Under the pieces are notes generated by a model. That model saw nothing but the letters and a program-made list of their open reading frames with translations. It was not told the origin of the DNA and did no database searches. Below are positions 25,909-34,769 of a stretch of DNA of 64,000 nt, piece by piece. Within the stretch, counting starts at the first letter, position 1, and the number at the start of each line of letters is the position of its first letter. This stretch comes from Streptomyces formicae (lineage in GTDB: Bacteria; Actinomycetota; Actinomycetes; Streptomycetales; Streptomycetaceae). The stretch is taken from assembly GCF_002556545.1 (NCBI RefSeq), contig NZ_CP022685.1:4132001-4196000 (forward strand). The letters run 5' to 3'. The translations under genes were made by a program, and so were the position numbers.

Positions 25909-25920
25909 GCCCGCCAGGAC

Positions 25921-27771
25921 TCAGCGCAGCCCCTCCGGGCAGGCCGTGCCGCGCGGCAGCTGGTAGGGCGCGCCGAGCCGGTAGGTGCCCGCCTTCGGAG
26001 CGATCAGCTCCGTCCACTTGTCGCCCTCGCCGTCCTCCGCGGCCTCCACCAGACAGCCGTTGACGTTCGCGAACTCCTTGGGGTTCGAGTCGTCGTCCGC
26101 CCTGCGGCTCTTGGACTCCTCGGTCTCCTTGGGACGCTCCACGCCCTTGCCTCGGGAGTCGACGATGCTCAGCCACGGCGAGTACGGGATGCGGATCAGG
26201 ACGCGGCCCGGCTTGGTCACCCGGAGCGTCATCTCGCCCTGCTCGGCGCGCTGGACGACGGCGTTCGGCTCGGCGAGCGGCGCCGGGTCGGTGACCTCGT
26301 ACAGCTGCCAGTTCTCGTCGACCCACACCTGCTTGAGGTAGGGCAGGCCCTTCTCGACGAGCGCCGCCTCGCGCTTGCCGCCGTCGCCGTCGGGCTCGCC
26401 CTTGGGCACCACCACGTAGTGCACGGCCCAGCGCTGGAGCCACTCGTGGTAGTTCGCCGAGTTCAGGGTGTCGTCGTAGAAGAGCGGGTTGCGCTCCATG
26501 TCCGCCTGGCGGTTCCAGCCGCGCGCGAGGTTCACGTACGGGGCGAGCGCGGACGCCTCGCGGTGGCTGCGGGCCGGGATCACCTCGACGCGGCCCTTCA
26601 CGGCGCCGACCTCCTGCAACTCGTTCACCAGCGGAGCCAGCTCACGCGTCCACGAGGCGGTGGGCGAGGTGTGCACGATGTCGTCGACGGTCTTGTACCC
26701 GAGCCAGCCGGTGAACCCGGCGAGCGCCAGGACGAGCGCGTACCACTTGCGGGACTTCGGTACGACGTAGGGCAGCGCGGCGAGCAGCGCGACGCCCGCG
26801 AAGGACATCGCGAGGCGGGTGATGTTGGAGCCGATCTGCGAGCTGATCACCCAGACGCCGAGCACGAACGCCGCGTACACGAGCGCGACGATCCGCACCG
26901 TCTTCCACTGCTTGGGCGAGACGTAGTAGACGGCCCCCGCCAGGACCAGCGGCAGCGACGCCGAGCCGAACCCCATCGGCTGCGTGCCGGAGAAGGGGAA
27001 GAGCCACGCGGAGAGACCGACGACCGCGGCGGGCGCGAGCCCCAGCGCGTACGCGCCGGGGTAGCGCTTGCTGAGGAACAGCGCGACGGCGACGAACCCC
27101 ACGAAGAGCCCCGCCACCGGGCTGCCCATCGTCGCGAGCGCCGCGAACGGCGCGGCGACCAGGGCCTTCGCCCACCGCTTGTAGCGCCAGCGGTGCGGCC
27201 AGCAGAACACGGCCGCGACCGCGGCCAGCGCGAACATCTGCCCGAGGCCGTAGGTCACGCGGCCCGATATGGCGTTGCACACCAGCGCGAAGACGCCCAC
27301 GGCGACGGGCCAGAACAGCCCCTTCACCGCACGGCTGCGCATCAGGATCAGCGTGAGCAGCGCGGCGGAGACGGTCCCGGCGATCATCATCGTCGAGCGC
27401 ACGCCGAGCACCGACATCAGGTACGGCGAGACGAAGCTGTACGACACCGGGTGCATGCCGCCGTACCAGGCAAGGTTGTACGCCGAGTCGGGATGCCGTC
27501 CGACGAACTCCGCCCAGGCGTCCTGCGCGGCGAGGTCACCGCCGCTGTTGGCGAACGTGAAGAACCAGACGACGTGCAGCACGCCGGCGACCACCGTCGT
27601 GATGGTCACCGGATGGCGCAGGAACCGCTTCGGCCACGCTTCGGCCGGCGAAGGGGAGACGGGGGTGCGGCGCTGCGCGGGCAGCTTTATTCGCGCACCG
27701 GTACCGGCCGTCCCGCTGGTGCTGTCCGGCCCGGCGTCGTCGTCGGCGCGCGTCGGCTCCGCTGTTGCCAC
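25921..27771 (-). CDS. Large polytopic membrane protein
   Basis: A 616-residue protein. A disordered N-terminus of about 50 residues precedes roughly ten hydrophobic segments from about residue 65 to 390. The C-terminal 220 residues are extracytoplasmic and contain the pattern VIPARSHREASALAPYVNLARGW. This is the build of GT-C-like polyprenyl-linked sugar transferases and of proteins often loosely labelled MFS in Streptomyces; the acidic GGDLAAQDAW loop after the first helix fits a GT-C active site. The GTG at 27771 has GGGGAGAG at good distance; a GTG at 27837 is an alternative. Substrate unknown. Confidence 0.65.
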   Translation of the reverse strand: MATAEPTRADDDAGPDSTSGTAGTGARIKLPAQRRTPVSPSPAEAWPKRFLRHPVTITTVVAGVLHVVWFFTFANSGGDLAAQDAWAEFVGRHPDSAYNLAWYGGMHPVSYSFVSPYLMSVLGVRSTMMIAGTVSAALLTLILMRSRAVKGLFWPVAVGVFALVCNAISGRVTYGLGQMFALAAVAAVFCWPHRWRYKRWAKALVAAPFAALATMGSPVAGLFVGFVAVALFLSKRYPGAYALGLAPAAVVGLSAWLFPFSGTQPMGFGSASLPLVLAGAVYYVSPKQWKTVRIVALVYAAFVLGVWVISSQIGSNITRLAMSFAGVALLAALPYVVPKSRKWYALVLALAGFTGWLGYKTVDDIVHTSPTASWTRELAPLVNELQEVGAVKGRVEVIPARSHREASALAPYVNLARGWNRQADMERNPLFYDDTLNSANYHEWLQRWAVHYVVVPKGEPDGDGGKREAALVEKGLPYLKQVWVDENWQLYEVTDPAPLAEPNAVVQRAEQGEMTLRVTKPGRVLIRIPYSPWLSIVDSRGKGVERPKETEESKSRRADDDSNPKEFANVNGCLVEAAEDGEGDKWTELIAPKAGTYRLGAPYQLPRGTACPEGLR

Positions 27772-27888
27772 TGGAGGCTCTCCCCGTGTCGTTCCCGTCC
27801 ATGGGGTCGAGCCGACGAGGGGTCCGTCCCGGAACACCCCGTCCTCAGCCCCGGCGTACTACTCCCCGAACTTCTGACGCTAGCACGC

Positions 27889-27931
27889 ACCGGCGGGGGC
27901 GGGCCCAGTCGCTGGGCCCGCCCCCGCCGGT
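27889..27931. terminator. Strong hairpin terminator after the carboxypeptidase gene
   Basis: A perfect 20-bp G+C stem (27889-27908 with 27912-27931) has a three-base loop. It begins 16 bp after the minus-strand stop at 27947. Confidence 0.9.
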
Positions 27932-27946
27932 TCCGTCCCCGGTCCC

Positions 27947-30916
27947 TCAGCCGACGCGGGTCAGCTTCGCGCCGAAGGACGGTTCGGCCAGATCCTTCTG
28001 GAGTGCCACGGGCACCTCGACGGCGCTGCCCTTGCCGTCGCCGACGCTCAGCACGCCGACCTTGGTCCCGGCCTTCGCCGAGTTCGGCAGCGTCTTGCCC
28101 TTCTCCGCGTCGAGCTCCAGCTTCACCGTCAGGCCCGACCAGCCGACCGCGGCGACGTCCTTGGTGGCGACCACCGGGGTCGTGCCGCCGAGCCCGTCGT
28201 CGACCTGGCCGACCACGTCGCCCTTCTTCACTATGGTCTTGGACTTGAGCGCGCCCTGACCGGCCTCGATGAGCTCCTTGGTGACCCGGGTGACCTCGTC
28301 GATGTTGGCCACGCCGTTGTCGCCGTACTGGCCGAGGGTGGCGCCGATGATCGTCTGGCGCTTGCCGTCGATCACCTTCTCCGCGGCGAAGAGGATGTTG
28401 CCGCCCGCCGCGGTGGTGGTGCCGGTCTTGATGCCGATGGCGACCGTCGGGATGAGGCCGAAGAAGTTCTTCTGCTTGTCGCCGTTGAGGTCCGTGTAGC
28501 TGGGCTGGCGGGAGATCTCGTTGAAGACGGGGTTCTCCATGGCCGCCCGGCCGAGCTTCACGAGGTCCTCGGCGGTGGACACGGTCGTCTTGTCCAGGCC
28601 GCTGGGGTCCGTGTAGTGGGTGTTCTTCATGCCCAGCTCCTTGGCGGTCTTGTTCATCTTCGCGACGAACTCGTCCTCGGAGTTGCTCTTGGTGTCCCAG
28701 CGGGCAAGGAGCTTGGCGACGTTGTTGGCCGACGGCAGCATGACCGCCTGGAGGGCCTCGTACTCGGAGAGCTTCTGGCCCTCGGTGACCTTGACGACCG
28801 ACTCGTTGGCGGGCTTGCCCGTCTCGTAGTGCTTCTGCGCGGCGGCGTCGACCGGGATCTTCGGCCCGTCCTCACCCTTCTTCAACGGGTGGTCACGGAG
28901 GATCAGGTACACCGTCATGACCTTCGCGATGCTCGCGATCGGCACGGGCTTCTGCTCGCCCGACGTACCGAACGTCCCGATGCCGTTGACGTCCATCGCC
29001 GCCTGGCCCTCACCCGGCCACGGCACGGAGGGCTTGCCGCCCTCGAAGGAGACGGTCTCCCGTGCGGTCAGCTCGAGAGTCGGCGTCGGAAGCGGCCGCA
29101 CGGCCTGTACGACCGCAAACACGACCACCAGGAGCAGTACCAGCGGCGTCCAGATCTTGACCCTGCGCACGGCGGTGCGGACCGGGGTCTCCGGCGGCGG
29201 CGGGGTGTTGGTCAGCTCGGCGAGCAGGTCGATCGGCGGCTTGGGCGGCAGGGGCTGTTGCGTCGTCCGCTCTACCGGCGGGGGCGCGGGGGGCCCGTCC
29301 GGGGTGGCCGCGGTGGCACCGGTGCCCTTCGCGGGCGCGGCCGGTGCGGGCTTGGGCTCCGCCTTGGCCGCGGGCTTGCCCGCAGGCGCGTCGAGAGGCT
29401 TGAGCGCCACGAACTTACTGGTCCGCTCGGCCTCCCCCTCGGCCTTTGCAGCACCCTTTGCATTCGGCTTAGCACGATCGCCGTCGGCGGGCCCGGACCC
29501 CTTCCCCTCCCCCTTCTCCGGGCTCGCGAGGTCGCTCAGCTTGAGCATGGTGGTGGCCTGGTCGACCCCCTGCCCGGCGGACTTGTCACCGGACTTCGGG
29601 GAGAGGGCCTTGAAGACGGCGGTGGCTTGGTCGACGGCGGGGGCGTCGGCCTTGGCGGAGGCGTCGCCCTTGCCGGGGGCCTCGCTCGTGGCAGGTGCGC
29701 TGCCCTTGGCGGGGGCGTCGGCCTTGGCGGAGGCGTCGGCCTTGGCAGGCGCGTCGCCCTTGCCGGGGGCGCTGCTCTTGGCGGATGCGTCGGCCTTGGC
29801 AGGCGCATCGGCCTTGCCGGAGGCATTGGACTTGCCGGGGGCCTCGCTCTTGGCGGATGCCTCGGACTTGCCAGATACGTCGTCGTTGCCGGGCGCGTCG
29901 CCGTTGGCAGGCGCATCGGCCGCGGCGGACGCGCCGACCTTGCCGGGGGCCTCACCCTTGCCGGGGGCGTCGGACTTGGCGGACGCGCCGGTCTTGCCTG
30001 CCGCATCGGCCGCACCAGGCGCTTCCGCCGTGCCGGACGCGTTGCCCTTGCCGTACGTGCCGCCCTTGCCAGGCGCGTCGTTCTTGGCGGGCGCGTCGGC
30101 CTTGCCGGACACGTCGTCACCGCCGAACTCGGCGTCCTTGACGGACACATCGGCCTTACCGGAGGCGTCGCCCTGACCAGGCACATCGCCCGAGCCGGAC
30201 ACATTGCCCTTGCCAGACACGTCGCCGTCGCCGAACTCGGCGCCCTTGGCAGGCACATCGGCCTTACCAGAGGCGTCGCCCTGACCAGGCACATCACCCG
30301 AGCCGGACGCGTCGCCCGCGCCAGCCGCATCGGTCCTGCCGGAGGCGTCGCCCTTGCCGGGCTCATCGCTTATGCCGGAACCGTCGGCCCCATCAGCCTT
30401 GCCCGACGCACCGCCCGTGGCCGAAGCGGCGTCACCGTCGCCCGCGGCCGACGTCGCGTCGTCGCCCTTGGCCGAAGCGGCACCGCCCATGATCAGGGTT
30501 CCGTCTCCCTCGGCCGGGGCGGCACCGCCCGTGGCCGAAGCACCAGCACCGTCCCCCGTCGAGGCCGCCGCCCCGGACGAACCGCCCTCTTCGACGGCCG
30601 AAACCCCCGCGTCAGCGGAATCGTTGCCCCTACCGGAATCCCCGTCCGGCTCGTCGCCCGCGACCCACGCCGCGACCGCCGCGCGCAGCCGCGCGTCGCC
30701 GTTCGCCGGGCCGCCCGCCTCCTCGGACGACGAGTCGTCCTCGGTGACCGCCTTCGTGGAGAAGACCGCCGTCGCCCGGTCCTCCCGCGCCGAAGGCGTA
30801 TCCCGCGCCACCGCGAGGCGCGGGTCGCGTTCCTCAGGCGTCGGCGCCGAGGACTCCGCAGTCGGGTTCCCCGACGACTTCCGCTGCTCCGACCTGTCGG
30901 GGGTCTCGCCCGCCAC
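27947..30916 (-). CDS. D-alanyl-D-alanine carboxypeptidase (S11) with a long repetitive N-terminus
   Basis: A 989-residue protein. Residues 1-580 are cytoplasmic and disordered: an acidic start with VAAWVAGDEP, then about 40 hexapeptides of type xDAPAK/xDASGK (about 182-430), then a Pro-rich stretch. One transmembrane helix lies at about 588-606 (LVLLLVVVFAVVQAV). The extracellular C-terminal 370 residues are a PBP5-type carboxypeptidase with SIAK (Ser662, Lys665), SAN (Ser729-Asn731) and KTGT (Lys830), all intact, which trims pentapeptides in peptidoglycan. The N-terminal part is several times longer than in typical DacA proteins. GTG at 30916 is chosen for GAGGAGG just upstream; in-frame starts at 30937 and 30991 have none. 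Confidence 0.9.
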   Translation of the reverse strand: MAGETPDRSEQRKSSGNPTAESSAPTPEERDPRLAVARDTPSAREDRATAVFSTKAVTEDDSSSEEAGGPANGDARLRAAVAAWVAGDEPDGDSGRGNDSADAGVSAVEEGGSSGAAASTGDGAGASATGGAAPAEGDGTLIMGGAASAKGDDATSAAGDGDAASATGGASGKADGADGSGISDEPGKGDASGRTDAAGAGDASGSGDVPGQGDASGKADVPAKGAEFGDGDVSGKGNVSGSGDVPGQGDASGKADVSVKDAEFGGDDVSGKADAPAKNDAPGKGGTYGKGNASGTAEAPGAADAAGKTGASAKSDAPGKGEAPGKVGASAAADAPANGDAPGNDDVSGKSEASAKSEAPGKSNASGKADAPAKADASAKSSAPGKGDAPAKADASAKADAPAKGSAPATSEAPGKGDASAKADAPAVDQATAVFKALSPKSGDKSAGQGVDQATTMLKLSDLASPEKGEGKGSGPADGDRAKPNAKGAAKAEGEAERTSKFVALKPLDAPAGKPAAKAEPKPAPAAPAKGTGATAATPDGPPAPPPVERTTQQPLPPKPPIDLLAELTNTPPPPETPVRTAVRRVKIWTPLVLLLVVVFAVVQAVRPLPTPTLELTARETVSFEGGKPSVPWPGEGQAAMDVNGIGTFGTSGEQKPVPIASIAKVMTVYLILRDHPLKKGEDGPKIPVDAAAQKHYETGKPANESVVKVTEGQKLSEYEALQAVMLPSANNVAKLLARWDTKSNSEDEFVAKMNKTAKELGMKNTHYTDPSGLDKTTVSTAEDLVKLGRAAMENPVFNEISRQPSYTDLNGDKQKNFFGLIPTVAIGIKTGTTTAAGGNILFAAEKVIDGKRQTIIGATLGQYGDNGVANIDEVTRVTKELIEAGQGALKSKTIVKKGDVVGQVDDGLGGTTPVVATKDVAAVGWSGLTVKLELDAEKGKTLPNSAKAGTKVGVLSVGDGKGSAVEVPVALQKDLAEPSFGAKLTRVG
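29640..30370 (-). repeat. 18-bp tandem repeats inside the carboxypeptidase gene
   Basis: Around 40 imperfect 18-bp units encode six-residue repeats with Lys at the end. A larger internal duplication of about 36 codons (units starting SGSGDVPGQGDASGKADV) lies between about 30120 and 30330. The array stays in frame throughout. Confidence 0.85.
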
Positions 30917-31096
30917 CGATGCCTCCTCGTACGCCATGCCGTATGCCGTTGGTGAATGCTTGCCGTGCGCCAAAATCCGGCCGGACCCCACTGTCCGAAC
31001 CGTGTACCAGTGTCCTGTGTGAGGGCTTAACCCCCGTGGTAGACGAGAACGACATACCTACTGGTTCCCGTACTTACCGGTCAGGCACTCTCGACA

Positions 31097-31130
31097 GATG
31101 AATGTGAGAGGGGTCACCCTGTCATTCATC
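31097..31130. promoter_or_regulatory. Inverted repeat upstream of the GPP34 gene
   Basis: GATGAATG (31097-31104) and CATTCATC (31123-31130) form an 8-bp perfect inverted repeat around AGGGGTCACCCT. It lies just before the GGGGAGG ribosome binding site, in the 231-bp divergent region shared with the carboxypeptidase gene. It could be an operator or a UTR hairpin. Confidence 0.45.
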
Positions 31131-31147
31131 CACGCGGGGAGGCATGG

Positions 31148-31909
31148 ATGGGCAGGAGCCGCAGAACAATTCCGGAGGAGCTTCTGCTGCTCGCTTTGGA
31201 CCCGGCCACGGGTACCACAGCGCAGCCGCAGTCGCTCGACCTCGGTCTGGCCGGAGCACAGCTAGTGGAGCTGGCGCTGGCCGGACGGATAGCCCCTGAC
31301 GGGGATCGTATCGCCGTGGTGATGCCACGGCCGACCGGAGATCCGACATTGGACTCCGCACTGGAACTGCTGCGCAGGCGCGGCAGCCCGGTTCGGGCGG
31401 TCCACTGGATCGGCGGACCCCGACTGGGGCTTCGCCAGACGTACCTCTCGCACCTGGAGCGATGCGGCATGGTGCATGCCGTGGCGGGCCAGATGTGCGG
31501 GGTACTGCCGACGACTCGCTACCAAGCGACGGACACGGCGATCAGCCGGGAAATCAGGTCCCGGCTCGACTCGGCGATCCGCACCGGTGTACCGCCGGAC
31601 CCGCGGACCGCGGCGCTCGCCGCACTGGCCCACGCGGTCGGTCTCGGCAAGCATCTGTACCCGGGGAACGAAGGGCGTTCATCACGCTCACGCCTCCGGG
31701 ACCTCATCAGGCACGACCCCATGGGCGGCCTCGTGGCACACGCCGTGATGGACGTCCAGAACGGCGTGGCCGCTCAGCCGCGCCGCAGCGCCGCACCGGC
31801 GGGCCCCGCGGGACCCAGCGGTCGGCAGCCGGCCAGGTCGGCACCGGACCCCGCGGGGGTTCCGATGCAGCCTCGCCGAGGATCCATGGCACGCGCCGTG
31901 GCCCATTGA
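31148..31909 (+). CDS. GPP34 (GOLPH3/Vps74-like) family protein
   Basis: A 253-residue soluble protein that starts with the family signature IPEELLLLALDPATG and continues with LDLGLAGAQLVELALAGRI. In eukaryotes the domain binds phosphatidylinositol 4-phosphate and glycosyltransferases in the Golgi. In Streptomyces the family is expanded and its role is not established; membrane-surface binding is a reasonable guess. The C-terminal 50 residues are Pro/Ala-rich. GGGGAGG precedes the ATG. It is divergent from the carboxypeptidase gene. Confidence 0.85.
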   Translation: MGRSRRTIPEELLLLALDPATGTTAQPQSLDLGLAGAQLVELALAGRIAPDGDRIAVVMPRPTGDPTLDSALELLRRRGSPVRAVHWIGGPRLGLRQTYLSHLERCGMVHAVAGQMCGVLPTTRYQATDTAISREIRSRLDSAIRTGVPPDPRTAALAALAHAVGLGKHLYPGNEGRSSRSRLRDLIRHDPMGGLVAHAVMDVQNGVAAQPRRSAAPAGPAGPSGRQPARSAPDPAGVPMQPRRGSMARAVAH

Positions 31910-31964
31910 GCACCACGTGAGCACCACCCGGCACACACCGATCGGCACCGTCAGGTGACGCCGA

Positions 31965-32045
31965 GTACCGCTCAGCACCACCCGCACCACCCGCACCACC
32001 CGCACCACCCGCACCGCCAGCACCACTCCGTACCGCTCAGCACCA
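31965..32045. repeat. Nine-base tandem repeat framed by a 16-bp direct repeat
   Basis: Four perfect copies of GCACCACCC occupy 31975-32010. The 16-mer GTACCGCTCAGCACCA occurs at 31965-31980 and again at 32030-32045, so the array lies inside a 65-bp duplication. Confidence 0.85.
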
Positions 32046-32255
32046 TCACGCACGACCACGCACCACCAGCGCCGCACCGCAGTCCCCCAGACCCGGTTCG
32101 GGAGCCGCTGGGCCGCGCGGGGCAGTGGTACCGGACGTCCGGACGACGCCCCGGTAGCACCACCCCGCGCGGCCGCACACCCCTTGGCGCCGCAGGGACG
32201 GCACGCACCCCTTTCGCGACCGCCCTCTCGTTCGCACATCCGCTGTTTCCCAGCG

Positions 32256-32293
32256 GTGCCACACCCGTTGGTGGCACTCTGCTGAGCAGCAGA
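32256..32293. promoter_or_regulatory. Two abutting palindromes upstream of the XRE regulator
   Basis: GTGCCAC (32256-32262) and GTGGCAC (32271-32277) form one perfect dyad. TCTGCTG-AG-CAGCAGA (32278-32293) forms a second one directly next to it. Both end about 40 bp before the GTG start, at promoter distance, which suggests binding of the encoded regulator or another dimer. Confidence 0.55.
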
Positions 32294-32333
32294 TACGCAA
32301 AGTAGAGGCATGTAAGCCGGAGGTGCACGTCCC

Positions 32334-33191
32334 GTGGCGTCCAATGTCAATCCCACCGTCAGGCGACGCCGGTTGGGCCAGGAGCTCCGTCGGCTCCGCG
32401 AGCTCAAGGGCATGACGGCCGAGGAGGTCGCCGAGCGCCTGCTCGTCTCGCAGTCGAAGATCAGCCGCCTGGAGAACGGCCGCCGGTCGATCAGCCAGCG
32501 CGACGTCCGCGATCTCTGCGGCGTCTACGAGGTCGAGGACGTCCGCATCGTCGACTCCCTCATGCAGATGGCCAAGGATTCGCGCCAGCAAGGCTGGTGG
32601 CACTCCTTCGGCGACATCCCGTACAGCGTGTACATCGGTCTGGAGACCGACGCCGCCTCGCTGCGCGTGTACGACCCGCAGGTCGTCCCCGGTCTGCTCC
32701 AGACCCGCGCGTACGCGGAGGCGCTGATCACCGGCGCGCTCCCGGAGACCACGCCCACCGACATCGAGAAGCGTGTCCAGGTGCGCATGCGCCGCCAGGA
32801 CCGCATCGCGGCGCCGGACAATCCGCTGCGCCTGTGGACCGTTCTCGACGAGTCCGCGCTACGCCGCGTCGTGGGTTCCCGGCACCTGATGCGCGACCAG
32901 CTGGAGCACCTCGTGGAGCAGTCCCAACTGCCGCACGTGACGGTCCAGGTGATCCCCTTCGACATGGGCGCGCATCCCGGGCTCAATGGGCAGTACGCGA
33001 TTCTCGAGTTCCCCGACGCGGCCGATTCCAGCGTGGTCTACATCGAGGGCGTCACGAGCGATCTGTACTTGGAGAAGGCGAACGATGTCCAGCAATACAG
33101 CGTCATGTACGAGCATTTGCGAGCACAGGCCCTGAACGTGGATCAATCGCGCCAGCTCATCGCGGACATCGCCAAGGAGTACGCCCGCTGA
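32334..33191 (+). CDS. XRE-family regulator with DUF5753 domain
   Basis: A 285-residue DNA-binding protein. Residues 10-70 form an HTH_31-type helix-turn-helix (LRELKGMTAEEVAERLLVSQSKISRLENGRRSIS). Residues about 100-280 are the DUF5753 domain, seen as VPGLLQTRAYAEAL and HVTVQVIPFDMGAHPGLNGQYAIL. These regulators usually work with a small DUF397 protein encoded next to them, as here, and affect development and antibiotic production in Streptomyces (WhiJ/BldB-type systems). The GTG start is preceded by GGAGG. Confidence 0.93.
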   Translation: MASNVNPTVRRRRLGQELRRLRELKGMTAEEVAERLLVSQSKISRLENGRRSISQRDVRDLCGVYEVEDVRIVDSLMQMAKDSRQQGWWHSFGDIPYSVYIGLETDAASLRVYDPQVVPGLLQTRAYAEALITGALPETTPTDIEKRVQVRMRRQDRIAAPDNPLRLWTVLDESALRRVVGSRHLMRDQLEHLVEQSQLPHVTVQVIPFDMGAHPGLNGQYAILEFPDAADSSVVYIEGVTSDLYLEKANDVQQYSVMYEHLRAQALNVDQSRQLIADIAKEYAR

Positions 33192-33482
33192 CCTCCGCGG
33201 TCTCCGGAGACGCCCCTGACGTGCGGAATCATTTATTCCAGCTATCGGTATCCGGCGCGCGTGATGCCGTACGAGCCAGCCCGGCGCGGAAAGTGCCGCA
33301 CGGTACACCCTTGCCGCGCCGGGGCGGAAGACCCCCCTGGAATATGCCATCCGGTTGAGTGAACGATCCCTTCACGCACCGATGTTGGCGAGTAGCGTCA
33401 TTCACGCCATCGAGCAAAAGCGTTGGCGCACACCGCACTCTGCGGCGACAGCAACTCGACAACTGGGCAAACCGGAGCAGAC
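33192..33482. other. Gap between XRE and DUF397 genes
   Basis: These 291 bases hold no recognisable gene. GTGAA (33359-33363) and TTCAC (33371-33375) form a short inverted repeat that could mark a promoter of the DUF397 gene. The DUF397 ribosome binding site CGGAGC is at the end. Confidence 0.45.
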
Positions 33483-33692
33483 ATGGCAATTCAGCAAGGC
33501 GCGTCGAATTCGTGGGTCAAGTCTTCCTATTCCACCGGAAACGGCGCGTGCGTGGAGGTGAAGTCCCCGCTGCGACAGGGGATTTCGGTGCGTGACTCCA
33601 AGGTCGTCGAGGGCCCGGTCCTGGCCTTCCCCACCGCCTCGTGGAACGCGTTCGTCACCGAGGTGAGCCGGGGAGCCGCCGACCTCGGGTGA
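33483..33692 (+). CDS. DUF397 protein
   Basis: A 69-residue protein with the family pattern WVKSSYSTGNGACVEV and, after the SVRDSK motif, the C-terminal FPTASWNAFV. DUF397 proteins are encoded next to XRE/DUF5753 regulators and are thought to oppose or tune them, in a way recalling toxin-antitoxin pairs. The ATG at 33483 gives the usual family length; the open frame goes further upstream. Confidence 0.92.
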   Translation: MAIQQGASNSWVKSSYSTGNGACVEVKSPLRQGISVRDSKVVEGPVLAFPTASWNAFVTEVSRGAADLG

Positions 33693-33763
33693 TAGCCCTG
33701 GACTCGACCCACGACAACCGCACACAGCAGCACCGGACAGAGCAGTACCGAGCAGTACCGAAT

Positions 33764-33804
33764 GAGCCCTCTCGACTGGCCCGCCGTCCCGGCCGAGGGG
33801 GCTC
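33764..33804. terminator. Bidirectional terminator
   Basis: GAGCCCTCTCG (33764-33774) pairs with CGAGGGGGCTC (33794-33804), with one G-T wobble, and the loop contains a further GGCC pairing. It lies between the converging DUF397 and EthD-like genes. Confidence 0.7.
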
Positions 33805-33813
33805 GGCCATGTC

Positions 33814-34689
33814 TCAGCGCAGTTCGTCCACGTACCGGTCGGTGCCCGGCACCGTCGGAATGAACGGGGCCACCAGCTCCACCCGGCCGAGGCCCGATTC
33901 GGCCACCGAGGCGTCCCGCGCGGCGAAGTGCGCCTCCCAGCACTCCCGCGGATCCTCCTGGAGGAACCAGAGCAGCGTCAGCCTGGTGTCCACTCCCTCG
34001 ACCTGCTTCACGTACGTCATCCGGTCCCCCGGCAGCGGCGTCGGCCTGAAGAGCGTCACCATCGCGGCGGGCGACCCGGCCAGGGCGCGCGGCAGGTGCC
34101 GCGAGCGCAGCCACTCCAGCAACTCGGCCCGCTCGGCCGGACCTTCGGCGTCGACGACTTCGAGGACCAGGCCCTTGTACGGGTGGTCCAGCGCGTGGAA
34201 GTCGCGCGGGCCCGCCGCGCCGTCCCGGTAGACGGTCGCCTCGTGGTCCTGGAAGGAGGTGAAGACGTGGGTGCGGTCCTGGTAGACGCGGCCGTCGCGG
34301 TTGAGCCGCTTGTTGATCCCGACGGTCCACTTCATGTGGTCGTCGTAGCGCCCGTCCGTCACCCAGTACGTGGAGAGGTAGCATCCCGCGGTGACCGGCT
34401 CCGCGATCGCGGACTTGTCGGGGTAGCGCAGACGCTGGAGCGCGCGCGTGGCCACCCAGCGGCGCCCCGCGTACATCCAGGGCATGGCCATCGCGCCCGC
34501 GTAGTAGTGGTCGTCCTCGTACCAGCGGTTGTACGCGAACTCGTGGCCCGGGTGCGGCTCGACCATGGTGATCAGGGCGTGCCCCGGGTGCACGCCGTAG
34601 GGCCCGACGGCGGCCAGCTCCGCGTAGGTGTCGCTGCGGGTGTCCTCGCGGGTGCTCTCGCGGGCGGCCGCGCTGGGGTCATCACTCAC
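33814..34689 (-). CDS. EthD-like dimeric alpha/beta-barrel protein
   Basis: A 291-residue soluble protein. The pattern HPGHEFAYNRWYEDDHYYAGAM near residue 46 matches the EthD/DUF4286-like ferredoxin-fold family found in actinobacterial catabolic clusters. A second half of similar build (DHPYKGLVLEVVDAEG) suggests two fused ferredoxin-like units. The enzyme activity is unknown; such proteins are often linked to oxidation of hydrophobic compounds. The GTG start follows GGGGAGAGAC. It shares a divergent promoter, with a CTGACG dyad, with an SDR gene. Confidence 0.7.
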   Translation of the reverse strand: MSDDPSAAARESTREDTRSDTYAELAAVGPYGVHPGHALITMVEPHPGHEFAYNRWYEDDHYYAGAMAMPWMYAGRRWVATRALQRLRYPDKSAIAEPVTAGCYLSTYWVTDGRYDDHMKWTVGINKRLNRDGRVYQDRTHVFTSFQDHEATVYRDGAAGPRDFHALDHPYKGLVLEVVDAEGPAERAELLEWLRSRHLPRALAGSPAAMVTLFRPTPLPGDRMTYVKQVEGVDTRLTLLWFLQEDPRECWEAHFAARDASVAESGLGRVELVAPFIPTVPGTDRYVDELR

Positions 34690-34726
34690 GTCTCTCCCCT
34701 TCCTTCCTCCGGTGGACGCCCATACT

Positions 34727-34741
34727 CTGACGCCCCGTCAG
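34727..34741. promoter_or_regulatory. CTGACG-N3-CGTCAG operator, site A
   Basis: CTGACGCCCCGTCAG is a perfect 6+6 dyad in the 80-bp divergent promoter of the EthD-like and SDR genes. The same dyad recurs at 61712, 61788, 63589 and 63630. Confidence 0.75.
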
Positions 34742-34769
34742 CAAAACTGCCAGAGCCGGGAGGCGCCCC

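Larger units (their letters stand above)
31910..32333. other. Repeat-rich intergenic region before the XRE gene
   Basis: No gene was seen in these 424 bases. They hold the nine-base repeats at 31975-32010, the paired palindromes at 32256-32293 and the promoter and ribosome binding site (GGAGG) of the XRE gene. Confidence 0.6.

Noticed and set aside
28616..30955. Plus-strand frames over the carboxypeptidase repeats
   Set aside because: They reflect the 18-bp repeats read in other frames. Only the minus frame joins to a complete carboxypeptidase with a membrane helix.
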